Positions 25,820 to 33,946 of a DNA stretch of 64,000 nucleotides are shown here, in pieces. The position numbers were made by a program, and so were the translations under genes. The notes beneath the pieces were generated by a model, which saw nothing but the letters and a program-made list of their open reading frames with translations, did no database searches and had not been told where the DNA came from. The stretch lies in contig NZ_JRKM01000001.1 of NCBI RefSeq assembly GCF_000768065.1, positions 2,728,001 to 2,792,000 of the forward strand, in the 5' to 3' direction. Position 1 is the stretch's first letter. Every line of letters begins with the position of its first letter. The stretch comes from Aquabacterium sp. NJ1. Lineage in GTDB: Bacteria; Pseudomonadota; Gammaproteobacteria; Burkholderiales; Burkholderiaceae_C.

Positions 25820-26898
25820 CGGCTCCGGTAGCAGCCCTTCCGGACGACCTTTTCAAGGAAGTCCAGCACATCTTTCGTCAGACGCCGGCGCTTCTTGTGG
25901 GATCCGGATTTTCTTGTGGATACGGTCTGCCCGGTATGTGGGCACTAGGCGCCCACCTGGAGGCCAAGGTTGGTCCTGGCTTGGTATCAGCGGAGGCGCA
26001 GGCTCTTTGGGCCAAGGCACTGCCGGCGGTGCACGACAACCTCGAGGCTGGGCTGAACACGATCCCTCAAGGAGTGGCTGGGCGCGAAGAGATTGTTGCG
26101 GCCATACGGGACGAGACGGCCAAGCTCATTCTTGCGGCCACCGAGAAGGCTGAGCGCGAGATCCTGGCACTGAATCCGGCCGAGCTCGCACCAGTTCGGT
26201 TGTTGAAGATGCTCTTTTCGGGTGCGCCGCAGAACTCTGAGTGCCTTCCCGTCATCACAACCAACTACGACACCCTCATCGAACTATTCTGCGATCTCGC
26301 TGAGCTCCCCCTGGATACGGGTTTCGTTGGGCATCGTCGACGCAAGCCGAGGGCTGGATCACTCTTCCAAACGCAGTACAGCCGGAGCTGGGCGCCTGAG
26401 AAGCGGGGCGGCATGCAGATCGACCACAGGCCTTGCAAGACTGTCCGCTTGCACAAGCCGCACGGCTCTATCAGCTGGTTGGCCACCGAGCACGGGCCTG
26501 TCGAGGTGCTGAACGCAGATTCAGATGCTGCGCGTGCAATTGTGGTTCCGGGACCGTCGAAGTATCAGGACGCGCTGGTGAACGTCCTGTTCGACTCGAT
26601 GCGGACAGAAATGAACGGTGTCATCACCAACGCCTCGGCGTTGCTCTGCCTGGGCTTTGGCTTCAACGACGACCACCTGCAGGGAGTTATCCGTGGTCGG
26701 CTGAATGCCGGTATGCCAATGATTCTATTGACCCGTGGCAAGACTCCCAGCATCGAAGAGGTGCTGAAAACCTACCCACATGTCATTGGCGTCTTCAGCG
26801 ATGGCTCCGGCGCCGAGATTCACTGGCGCGGGACGACCATGCGTGGCGCCTCACCGCTGTGGCAGCTCGACGACTTTCTGAAGACATTCTTGGAGTGA
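25816..26898 (+). CDS. SIR2-domain NAD-consuming effector (SIR2-HerA type)
   Basis: 360-residue protein built on a SIR2 Rossmann fold. It shows the NAD-binding loop GSGFSCGYGLPG (residues 29-40), ITTNYDTLIE with N150 and D152, and KPHGSISW with the presumed catalytic His at 216. A C-terminal LLCLGFGFNDDHLQGVI follows, the usual nucleotide-fold end of SIR2-like defence proteins. In known SIR2-HerA systems the SIR2 protein hydrolyses NAD when phage is sensed, stopping infection. The GTG start is preceded by GGGGAG and overlaps the stop of the leader ORF. The HerA gene begins nine bases after the stop, so they are one operon. Composition is more A/T-rich than the flanks, suggesting acquisition. 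Confidence 0.85.
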   Translation: MTAPVAALPDDLFKEVQHIFRQTPALLVGSGFSCGYGLPGMWALGAHLEAKVGPGLVSAEAQALWAKALPAVHDNLEAGLNTIPQGVAGREEIVAAIRDETAKLILAATEKAEREILALNPAELAPVRLLKMLFSGAPQNSECLPVITTNYDTLIELFCDLAELPLDTGFVGHRRRKPRAGSLFQTQYSRSWAPEKRGGMQIDHRPCKTVRLHKPHGSISWLATEHGPVEVLNADSDAARAIVVPGPSKYQDALVNVLFDSMRTEMNGVITNASALLCLGFGFNDDHLQGVIRGRLNAGMPMILLTRGKTPSIEEVLKTYPHVIGVFSDGSGAEIHWRGTTMRGASPLWQLDDFLKTFLE

Positions 26899-26907
26899 CA
26901 CAACACC

Positions 26908-28695
26908 ATGAGCATTTTCTCGTTCACAGAAGAGCAAGGCATCGGCGAGGTTCGCAGCGTCGAGACTGCACGCATCACGGTTCGAGTGACTGATGGCCAG
27001 CGCCTTCAGAAGGCACGCGTTGGGCGTCTCGTGGCTATTCAATCCATGGGCGATGAATGGCTCATCGGCATCATCGAGCGGGTCTGGCGGCATCCTGTTG
27101 AGCTGCCGACTCTTGCCGAGGCTGAGATGCCTGAGGACCAGGCGGTCATCCAGCAGGAGGAGAACGGCGTGGCTATCAGCCTCGTCGGCACCTATCGTGC
27201 TCGTGACGGGCAGAGACGGGACACTTTCTCGCGCGCAGTCTTCGCGTTGCCTGAGATCAATCGCCCGGTCTTCCCAATCGAGGAGAAGTCTCTCGAAGAC
27301 TTCATGGGCATCCTTAGCGCCTCGTCGAAGGCCGAGGCTGCTGCTCCGCTGAAGGTTGGCACGTACACCCTTGATGGCAAAGCCACCGCCTACATCGACG
27401 GCGACAAGCTCTTCCAACGCCACGCGGCGTTGCTGGGCAGCACCGGCTCTGGCAAGTCGTTCACGGTGGCATCAATCCTAGAGCAGTCGGCTCAACTGCC
27501 TCACACGAACATGATTGTTCTGGATCTGCACGGCGAGTACTCAAGCATGAAGTTCGCCTCGCACTACAGGATTGCTGGCATCGGCGATCTCAAGGACGCG
27601 CGCGAGGGGGCCATCTTCTTGCCGTTCTGGTTGCTCACGTACGACGAGATGCAGTCCGTTTTCGTGGATCGCTCCGGCGACAACGCACCCAACCAGGCGC
27701 TCGCGTTGATGGATTCGGTAATTGAGATGAAGCGCGGCGCTATCGAGACGCTGAAAAGGGTGGACCTGCTGGATGGCTTCACGGTCGACACGCCCGTTCC
27801 CTACCGTCTGTCCGAACTGGTGCAGTCTCTCGACTCGAAGAACGAGGAAGTGATTCCTACGGGCGAGGAGTATGTTAGCGGTGCCAAGAAGGGCCAGCCG
27901 AAGACCGAAAAGGGGCCCCTCAATGGCAAGCTGTCGCGGTTCCTCATCCGACTGAAGACGAAGATGAACGACAGGCGGTACGCGTTCATGTACCAGGCTC
28001 CGGCGGAGTACGAAACCTACGACGCACTGCATGCCCTAGCGAAGAAGTTACTGGGGACCGGCAATGCCAAGGATGGTGTCAACCCGGGCATCAAGATCAT
28101 CGACTTCTCGGAGGTCCCGTCAGACATTCTTCCTGTGGTCGTTGGTCTGGTGGCCCGCCTCGTGTATCAAATTCAGTTTTGGAGCGACCCGGGGCTAGCC
28201 GGGGATGAGCGACATCCGGTGGTCATCGTCTGCGATGAAGCGCACCTCTACCTGCCAAGCTCGGCCGCATCCACCGGGCCGCTCGAGAGGCGGGCGCTGG
28301 AGAATTTTGAGCGCATCGCTAAGGAAGGTCGCAAGTACGGTGTCGGCTTGCTGGTGGTGAGTCAGCGTCCCTCGGACGTGAGCACAACCATCCTCAGCCA
28401 GTGCAGCAACATCATCAGCCTGCGCTTGTCGAACAAGACTGACCAGGGCGTGGTGAAGCAGCTTCTACCGGAGAGCTTGGAGGGGCTGATGGAGGTGTTG
28501 CCGACGTTGGATGTGGGCGAGGCGGTCGTGGTCGGTGACGCGACGCTCCTACCAACGCGAATCCGGATGAACAAGCCAGTCCACGAGCCTCGCAGCGCGA
28601 CGATCGCCTTTTGGTCGCGATGGGCGAAGCCGAAGAAAGAAGTGGACTTGGTAGCCGCTGTCGAAAACATGCGTAGGCAATCGCGAACTGCTTGA
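26908..28695 (+). CDS. HerA-type hexameric ATPase/translocase
   Basis: 595-residue P-loop ATPase of the HerA/FtsK superfamily. The N-terminal HAS-barrel-like domain (GIGEVRSVETARITVRVTDG...RVGRLVAIQSMGDEWLIGII) is followed by Walker A GSTGSGKS at residues 177-184. Walker B with the catalytic acid is VIVCDEAH at 439-446. VVSQRPSDVSTTILSQCSNIISLRL provides sensor and arginine-finger regions. In anti-phage systems such HerA proteins form hexamers that hold SIR2 or nuclease effectors. Second gene of the island, nine bases after the SIR2 gene. Length and motifs are intact, so the system looks functional. Confidence 0.92.
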   Translation: MSIFSFTEEQGIGEVRSVETARITVRVTDGQRLQKARVGRLVAIQSMGDEWLIGIIERVWRHPVELPTLAEAEMPEDQAVIQQEENGVAISLVGTYRARDGQRRDTFSRAVFALPEINRPVFPIEEKSLEDFMGILSASSKAEAAAPLKVGTYTLDGKATAYIDGDKLFQRHAALLGSTGSGKSFTVASILEQSAQLPHTNMIVLDLHGEYSSMKFASHYRIAGIGDLKDAREGAIFLPFWLLTYDEMQSVFVDRSGDNAPNQALALMDSVIEMKRGAIETLKRVDLLDGFTVDTPVPYRLSELVQSLDSKNEEVIPTGEEYVSGAKKGQPKTEKGPLNGKLSRFLIRLKTKMNDRRYAFMYQAPAEYETYDALHALAKKLLGTGNAKDGVNPGIKIIDFSEVPSDILPVVVGLVARLVYQIQFWSDPGLAGDERHPVVIVCDEAHLYLPSSAASTGPLERRALENFERIAKEGRKYGVGLLVVSQRPSDVSTTILSQCSNIISLRLSNKTDQGVVKQLLPESLEGLMEVLPTLDVGEAVVVGDATLLPTRIRMNKPVHEPRSATIAFWSRWAKPKKEVDLVAAVENMRRQSRTA

Positions 28696-28816
28696 CGGTC
28701 CACAAGGGCCTCATCGTCCTGCAAGTCAGGCGCCTGCTGCCGACCAATGATGACGGCGTGCCGCGCTGAACTCACAACACAACCTAGATCATCTGATTAG
28801 AGAACGTGAGAAGAAC

Positions 28817-30061
28817 ATGTTCGGCACCGTCGACAAGAGCAAGGGACTTTTGTTCGTCACCCACGATCTCGACTACTCCATACGGGCGACCATGCAGAAG
28901 ATGCTGCAGGAGGTCGAGGGTTTGGACGAGAACCGGTTGCTCGGTACCCCGCCTGAAGACCTGAAGCGTTACCTGGTTGAGAGGCACGGCATCACGCCGA
29001 TAACCCTGCTGCGCGACCAGTGGTATGCCGATTATCAGGATGCGCCGGTCGATGTACGGCACGACCCCATGCGATGGATTGATGACCGGAGCTGCCCGGT
29101 CATGGTGGCGGGCGAGCGTGTCGAAGTTCGCATCCCCTTCGAGGGCGAGAGCGAGCTGTTCTACGCGAAGGCCAACACCTTTTCGCTCAACCCGCCTCGC
29201 GCCGTCATAGAGAAGAACGAGATCGTCCTGCGCTACGATTCCCCCGCCGACCAGCCCCGAGACATCCGCGTGCTGGTCGACCAGACCCTTCAGGAGATCG
29301 AGCAGCATCTGGGATGGCAGCGCCCGATGATCGACGCGCACAACCAGAGTCTGCCGCAGGCTGCGGAGCAAGCGATCCACCAGCGGCGCGAGCGCCTGCT
29401 GGCACAGTCAAAGCGCGCGGAGGCCCTCGGCATCCCAATCCGGCGGCGCGCCGACGCACCGACGACCTACGCGCTCCCTACGGTGAAGCGCAAGGCGGTT
29501 CCGACCTTGCCACTGGTGACGACGGCGCAATTCAAGCCCGAACCGGCGCTCACCATGGAGCTGTACGAGCACATCCTGAAAGTGGTGCAAGACATGGCGC
29601 TGGTCATGGAGCGCAGCCCCGATGCCTTCAAGGCGATGAACGAGGAAGCTCTGCGCCAGCACTTCCTCGTGCAGCTCAACGGCCAGTTCGAGGGCAAGGC
29701 GACGGGCGAGACCTTCAACATGGCGGGCAAAACCGACATTCTCCTGCGCGAGGGCGACCGCAACGCCTTCATCGCCGAGTGCAAATTTTGGAGGGGGCCG
29801 AAGGCCTTCGGCGAGGCCATCGACCAGCTACTCGGCTACACCACATGGCGCGACAGCAAGACAGCTATTCTTGTTTTCAATCGTGGCACCGAGACCTCAA
29901 CGGTTCTTAGCGGCATCGACGCTGCTGCCAAGGCACACGGCAACCTCAAGCGTGTCGTGACGTGGCCGCACGAGAGCGGCTTCCGGTACGTTCTACACAG
30001 CAGCGGCGACAAGAGCCGCGAGTTGGTCCTAACCGTGCTCGTTTTTCACGTGCCGACATAG
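28817..30061 (+). CDS. PD-(D/E)xK nuclease-like protein of the SIR2-HerA island
   Basis: 414 residues, not a named family to me. The C-terminal domain (about 265-400) reads as a restriction-endonuclease fold: EALRQHFLVQLNGQFEG, then D307 in GKTDILLREGD and E321-x-K323 in FIAECKFWRGPKAF, followed by AIDQLLGYTTWRDSKTAILVFN. D-(n)-E-x-K with a preceding Glu helix is the PD-(D/E)xK signature. The N-terminal 230 residues (FVTHDLDYSIRATMQKMLQEVEGLDENRL, RVEVRIPFEGESELFYAKANTF, then an Arg/Glu-rich helix) look like a sensor or adaptor. ATG has GAGAAG upstream; the 121-base gap after herA could hold its own promoter. A third component next to SIR2-HerA is the unusual point. Confidence 0.72.
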   Translation: MFGTVDKSKGLLFVTHDLDYSIRATMQKMLQEVEGLDENRLLGTPPEDLKRYLVERHGITPITLLRDQWYADYQDAPVDVRHDPMRWIDDRSCPVMVAGERVEVRIPFEGESELFYAKANTFSLNPPRAVIEKNEIVLRYDSPADQPRDIRVLVDQTLQEIEQHLGWQRPMIDAHNQSLPQAAEQAIHQRRERLLAQSKRAEALGIPIRRRADAPTTYALPTVKRKAVPTLPLVTTAQFKPEPALTMELYEHILKVVQDMALVMERSPDAFKAMNEEALRQHFLVQLNGQFEGKATGETFNMAGKTDILLREGDRNAFIAECKFWRGPKAFGEAIDQLLGYTTWRDSKTAILVFNRGTETSTVLSGIDAAAKAHGNLKRVVTWPHESGFRYVLHSSGDKSRELVLTVLVFHVPT

Positions 30062-30374
30062 CGGAACGGTGACGTCGCACGGCCGGGCGTATGGCATTGG
30101 CGAATGGCTGGTTCTGGCGTCAGCTGCCGTTCGATGACTAATACTTGCCGGCAGCAATCAGCCTGTATCGGACATCTCCCCGGACAAAAGAGGGCGCGCT
30201 CCGGGCCGACACCAGCCAACATCAGTTGGCACCTTCAACCCAAGCCAGCGTCCATCGCCGATGCGACGAACATCGGCGCCCCCTCACTTGAGGTCCCACC
30301 ATCATCTGGTTACCGCGTCAAAATGCGGCGCTGATTCAAACAAACTCGACGACAAAGTCAATCAAGGGGGCGAA
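30062..30374. other. right flank of the SIR2-HerA island
   Basis: About 310 bases with no credible gene. Short plus-strand frames run through it without an SD. I see no terminator with a T-run after the nuclease-like gene and no repeat matching the left flank. Confidence 0.5.
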
Positions 30375-31964
30375 ATGATGGCGACCAAGTGGCCGATGCG
30401 GAGGCTTTTTCTTGCCGCGATGGTGTGCACCTTGCAGGCGTGTGGCGGAGGCGGTTCCACATCCAACCCGGACACGCAGGCCTTGCCATCCAACGCCCAG
30501 GCTTCGGCATTTGATGGCTCGCACCAATGGGTGGTGAACACAGTCGACACCGATGTCTCGACGGTTGATCTGCCTTACCCGTCAACCTTCCTCACAGGTG
30601 GGGCGGGCTCTGCCATTTACTGGGTCAAACCGTCTGGCGGCCAGATGGAACTCAATGTGGTCGAACCCTCGTCCACCAACGGGTGGCAGCCCGTCAAGAC
30701 GCTCATGTCCGGCCTGCCCATGTCCTTGCAACAGGCGCAGAGGCAAGTGGTGCGAGCCGGCGCCTGGACCCTGCTGGTCTGGAATCCGTATGCGTTCGGT
30801 TCCACATCTAATTCGATCTATGCGCGCCTCGTGGGGCCTGGCGTCGACAGTGGGGCCGTGGAGATCGCACACGACTTGTTCATGGTGTTCGATCTTTGGC
30901 CAACCGTGTCAGCTGATGGGCATGCGCGCATTTATTGGGCAGATCCTGATGACCACACCTCGACCGGATGGCATCTTGGGGGGCATTTTGAAGGCCCGAA
31001 CTGGGTGGCTGACCCGCCCATTGCCATCAACAGCACCAGTGATCGATTGCTCGTGGATGCTGATGGACAAGGGTGGCTACAAGAGTACGGTCTGCGCCGA
31101 CTGGATGCAGCAACCGGCATCGGTCCACGAATACTGTCCGACGCGAATTTCGAAGGCGGCACCAACGTCACCGCTGGCCGGTTTGCCCTGCCCCTGCCCG
31201 GTAGCCACATCCTTTTTGCGTCTTCGACCACATCCAGCTCAACAGGCACAGGATGCGTGCAGGCTGTAGAGGTCGATGCGAACCTGAAAGCCCCGGCCGA
31301 ACGGCCCTGTCTCAATTTGCTCGGCCCGAACACGTCGGCTGTCGGGAACGCCCTGGGCGCGTCCACCGACGACAGCGGGCGTGCCTTGCTGGTATGGTCA
31401 GACACAAACGACCATCAACTGTATGCGGCGGCCCGGTCTGCACAAGGTCAGTGGACACCTCTGGGCATGGCTGCGGACCATATCTACAACCGGGTGGCCT
31501 GGCCGTTTTCACCCCAGGCGGTCCTCGGCCCAAATGGGCGTATGGCGATTGTGTTCAGCTCCGAGCAAGGTGATCCTGCTTATCACCCGGAAGCCATGAC
31601 GTACACCTTGTTCGCCGTGCAGTGGGATGGCACAAAGTGGGGGACTGTCAGCCAACTGACCAGCATGGGTGCGAGCACCGAAGCAGTCAAAGCCGCTTTC
31701 GACAAAGCAGGCAATTTGGGTGTGCTGTCCATCGAAGCAAAGGACGGAGCCGAATCTGTCAGATTCTGGACGAGCAAGGATGGCATGCAGTGGAGCGACC
31801 AAGTCTTGCAAGCCGGGCTGAACTTCACCCACCTGACCTTCATCGGGCGAAGCTACATCCGTTCCGATCTGCGGCTCAACGCGGCATCGGATGGCAGCTG
31901 GATGGCTTCGTGGGTTAGCACCAGCACCAGCGGTTTCCGCATCAACGGCGCGACGCTGCGCTGA
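30375..31964 (+). CDS. predicted lipoprotein, probable beta-propeller
   Basis: 529 residues from the ATG at 30375 (or 30378); the 38 in-frame residues before it look non-coding. GGGGGCG precedes the start. The signal peptide MMATKWPMRRLFLAAMVCTLQAC has lipobox LQAC, again followed by glycines. The body carries repeated blades with ALLVWSDTNDHQLYAAAR, RIYWADPDDHTSTGWH, MAIVFSSEQGDPAYHPEAMTYTLFAVQWDGTKWG and GVLSIEAKDGAESVRFWTSKDGMQWSDQ, the alternation expected of a propeller with Asp-box-like turns. Function unknown. Composition returns to that of the chromosome. Confidence 0.7.
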   Translation: MMATKWPMRRLFLAAMVCTLQACGGGGSTSNPDTQALPSNAQASAFDGSHQWVVNTVDTDVSTVDLPYPSTFLTGGAGSAIYWVKPSGGQMELNVVEPSSTNGWQPVKTLMSGLPMSLQQAQRQVVRAGAWTLLVWNPYAFGSTSNSIYARLVGPGVDSGAVEIAHDLFMVFDLWPTVSADGHARIYWADPDDHTSTGWHLGGHFEGPNWVADPPIAINSTSDRLLVDADGQGWLQEYGLRRLDAATGIGPRILSDANFEGGTNVTAGRFALPLPGSHILFASSTTSSSTGTGCVQAVEVDANLKAPAERPCLNLLGPNTSAVGNALGASTDDSGRALLVWSDTNDHQLYAAARSAQGQWTPLGMAADHIYNRVAWPFSPQAVLGPNGRMAIVFSSEQGDPAYHPEAMTYTLFAVQWDGTKWGTVSQLTSMGASTEAVKAAFDKAGNLGVLSIEAKDGAESVRFWTSKDGMQWSDQVLQAGLNFTHLTFIGRSYIRSDLRLNAASDGSWMASWVSTSTSGFRINGATLR

Positions 31965-32028
31965 TCACGATTCGGCGCAAAGGGCTCTGCCCAAGCGCCT
32001 GATCGTGTCTTGAGGCCAGGGCGCCGCG

Positions 32029-32262
32029 TCAAGCGCCCTTGCCCTCCTGACCAAACTCACCCCCAATATGCCCACGCCAAAGCATCCAGGCAGAAACATA
32101 AGCCCAGATGCCAAAGATGCGTTCGACCAGGGTCACGAACCCCGTGTCCGTGATCGGGCCACCTTGCGTTGCGGCAAGCAGTGAACCCACACCGATGGCC
32201 GCCCCGATGCCCACAGCCAGGTGCCCCACCACGATGGCCCACATCAGAAAGGCGGCGTACAA
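32029..32262 (-). CDS. small membrane protein, possibly a 5'-degraded gene
   Basis: 77 residues from a TTG at 32262, or 71 from the ATG at 32244; neither has a convincing SD. The text is a clean membrane protein (MWAIVVGHLAVGIGAAIGVGSLLAA, then TLVERIFGIWAYVSAWMLWRGHIG), so the frame is genuine. An in-frame stop lies just upstream of the TTG. The gene may be intact with a weak start or have lost its first exon-like part to a frameshift. Divergent from the EamA transporter. Confidence 0.4.
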   Translation of the reverse strand: MYAAFLMWAIVVGHLAVGIGAAIGVGSLLAATQGGPITDTGFVTLVERIFGIWAYVSAWMLWRGHIGGEFGQEGKGA

Positions 32263-32388
32263 GAGCAGGTGTCATCTCGTCAGAGGTTCGTCCCCGTTGG
32301 TGATTGGAGCGGGTTACCTGGCATGGCCGCCTCGGCCGATCAAGGCGCAGGGCTTCTGTGCGGTCAGCAGACGTAGAACAATACGAGC

Positions 32389-33438
32389 ATGCGCACATTC
32401 AACGTTCCCGCATTGCGAGGTGGCTTGCTGGCCGTTCTGGCCGCGACGCTGTTTGGCATCAGCACCCCCTTGGTCCAGCGCATTGGCAAAGGCGCTGGGG
32501 CATTTGCCACCGCGGCCTTGCTGTACATCGGCGCGGCGTTGATCGGGGCGCTGTTGCGGCAACCGCCTCAGCGCGAAGCAGCCGTCAGCCGGCATGATCT
32601 GCCGCGCTTGGGCTGGATGGCATTCTTTGGGGCAGGCGTCGGCCCGGTGGCTCTGGCCTGGGGGCTGCAGCACACCAGCGGCGCCAGTGCATCGCTCATG
32701 CTGACGCTGGAGGCGGTCTTCACGGCGCTGTTGGCCAGATGGCTGTATGGCGAGGTGATGGGCACGCGCGTCTGGTCTGCCATGGGGCTGTTGTTGGCGG
32801 GTGGCGTGGCGCTGATCCTGGACCGTGGCGGCAGCGGCCAGAGCGAGCTGCTGGGGGCGATGGTCGTCCTGCTTGCGACGATGGCTTGGGGTGTGGACAA
32901 CACCCTGTCACGGGGTGTGGCCGAGCGCGACCCGGGTCAGGTCGTGCTGCTCAAGTCCACCTTGGGCGCGGTGCTCACTGCAGCGATCGCGGTGGTGGTG
33001 CATGAGCCTTTGCCAGGCTGGCAGGCTGCGGTGGGCTTGCTGCTGGTGGGTGCCTCAGGTTATGGCTTGAGCCTGAGGCTGTATCTGCTGGCGCAGCGGA
33101 CGTTCGGGGCAGCTCGCACGGGCTCTGTCTTTGCATTCGCGCCATTCATCGGGGCCATCCTGGCTGTTGTACTGGGGGAGCGCGCCATGAGCTGGGGCGT
33201 GGCGCTGGGCGGCATGTTGATGCTGCTGGGCGTGGTCCTGCATCTGGCCGAATCACACGCGCACGAACATCAACATGAAGCGCTGGAGCACGAGCACGCG
33301 CATGCCCATGACGACGGGCATCACGATCACGTCCATCACCCCATGCCGGTCGGGCCGCACAGCCATGTCCACCGGCACGAGCCCGTGCGGCACGCTCACC
33401 CGCACACCCCTGATGTCCACCATGCGCACAGGCATTGA
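32389..33438 (+). CDS. EamA/DMT transporter with a His-rich tail
   Basis: 349-residue inner-membrane exporter of the drug/metabolite transporter superfamily. Ten helices fit two EamA repeats: GGLLAVLAATLFGISTPLVQRIG to VWSAMGLLLAGGVALILD, and LLGAMVVLLATMAWGVDNTLSRGVAERDPGQVVLLKSTLG to SWGVALGGMLMLLGVVLHLAE. The last about 65 residues are cytosolic and hold more than 20 His with Asp/Glu (HAHEHQHEALEHEHAHAHDD and HHDHVHHPMP...). This is a metal-binding tail as in ZIP/CDF or nickel exporters, not usual for EamA proteins. A Ni, Co or Zn export role is inferred. The ORF runs on past the membrane domain without frameshift, so the tail is real. Confidence 0.85.
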   Translation: MRTFNVPALRGGLLAVLAATLFGISTPLVQRIGKGAGAFATAALLYIGAALIGALLRQPPQREAAVSRHDLPRLGWMAFFGAGVGPVALAWGLQHTSGASASLMLTLEAVFTALLARWLYGEVMGTRVWSAMGLLLAGGVALILDRGGSGQSELLGAMVVLLATMAWGVDNTLSRGVAERDPGQVVLLKSTLGAVLTAAIAVVVHEPLPGWQAAVGLLLVGASGYGLSLRLYLLAQRTFGAARTGSVFAFAPFIGAILAVVLGERAMSWGVALGGMLMLLGVVLHLAESHAHEHQHEALEHEHAHAHDDGHHDHVHHPMPVGPHSHVHRHEPVRHAHPHTPDVHHAHRH

Positions 33439-33585
33439 CGAGTCCGTCATGAAGAGACAGAGCGGCTTGATGCGCCAACGAGTTTCCACGGGCGGCTGCA
33501 TTTTGCGGGGCAGATGTCGCGGATGTGTTCTCCAGGTGGGTGACTCGCCATGATGGTGATGGGCCGAGTGCGAGAAAATAGCGCC

Positions 33586-33780
33586 ATGACCTCCCTGGCT
33601 ATTCCCCCTTCAGACGACCCCAAGCCCCAGCCACCCGAGCCGCCAGACATCGACGAATGCTGCGGCAACGGCTGCGACCCCTGCATCTTTGATCGCCATG
33701 ACATGGCGATGGATGAGTATCGGCAGGCGTTGAGGGCGTGGGAGGCGAGGCAGGGCGGCGCGGCAGATCAGGAGGGCTGA
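33586..33780 (+). CDS. oxidoreductase-like domain protein
   Basis: 64 residues from the ATG at 33586 (an ATG 36 bases earlier is also open). It carries the short oxidoreductase-like motif EPPDIDECCGNGCDPCIFDRHDMAMDEYRQALRAWEAR, in which CCGNGC-x-x-C and the following C-I-F-D-x-x-D are invariant. The domain occurs at the N-terminus of some eukaryotic cytochrome-type reductases and alone in proteobacteria. The four cysteines suggest metal binding. Function unknown. Confidence 0.82.
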   Translation: MTSLAIPPSDDPKPQPPEPPDIDECCGNGCDPCIFDRHDMAMDEYRQALRAWEARQGGAADQEG

Positions 33781-33946
33781 GTGGTCTGACCGCGCTTACT
33801 GTTGCGGCGAGCCCGCATGAGCGGCGTCCGGTGCGCACGGGATGCGCAAAGAGTTCGGTTCAACAGGAGTCGCTTCATTGGCGCGCACACCGAATTTGCT
33901 TTGGCTGCGCGTTTAGCCACGCGTTCTGTAGCCTCAACGGGGCGGC

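Noticed and set aside
25139-30374. integrated phage or transposon carrying the SIR2-HerA genes
   Set aside because: No integrase, transposase, tRNA or flanking direct repeats seen at either side.
32057-32398. minus-strand ORF with ATG overlapping the small membrane protein
   Set aside because: Cys/Arg/His-rich translation in a different frame from the clean hydrophobic one; likely a shadow, although it leaves a frameshift possible.
33550-33585. longer start for the oxidoreductase-like protein
   Set aside because: The additional 12 residues have no SD and the domain is complete without them.
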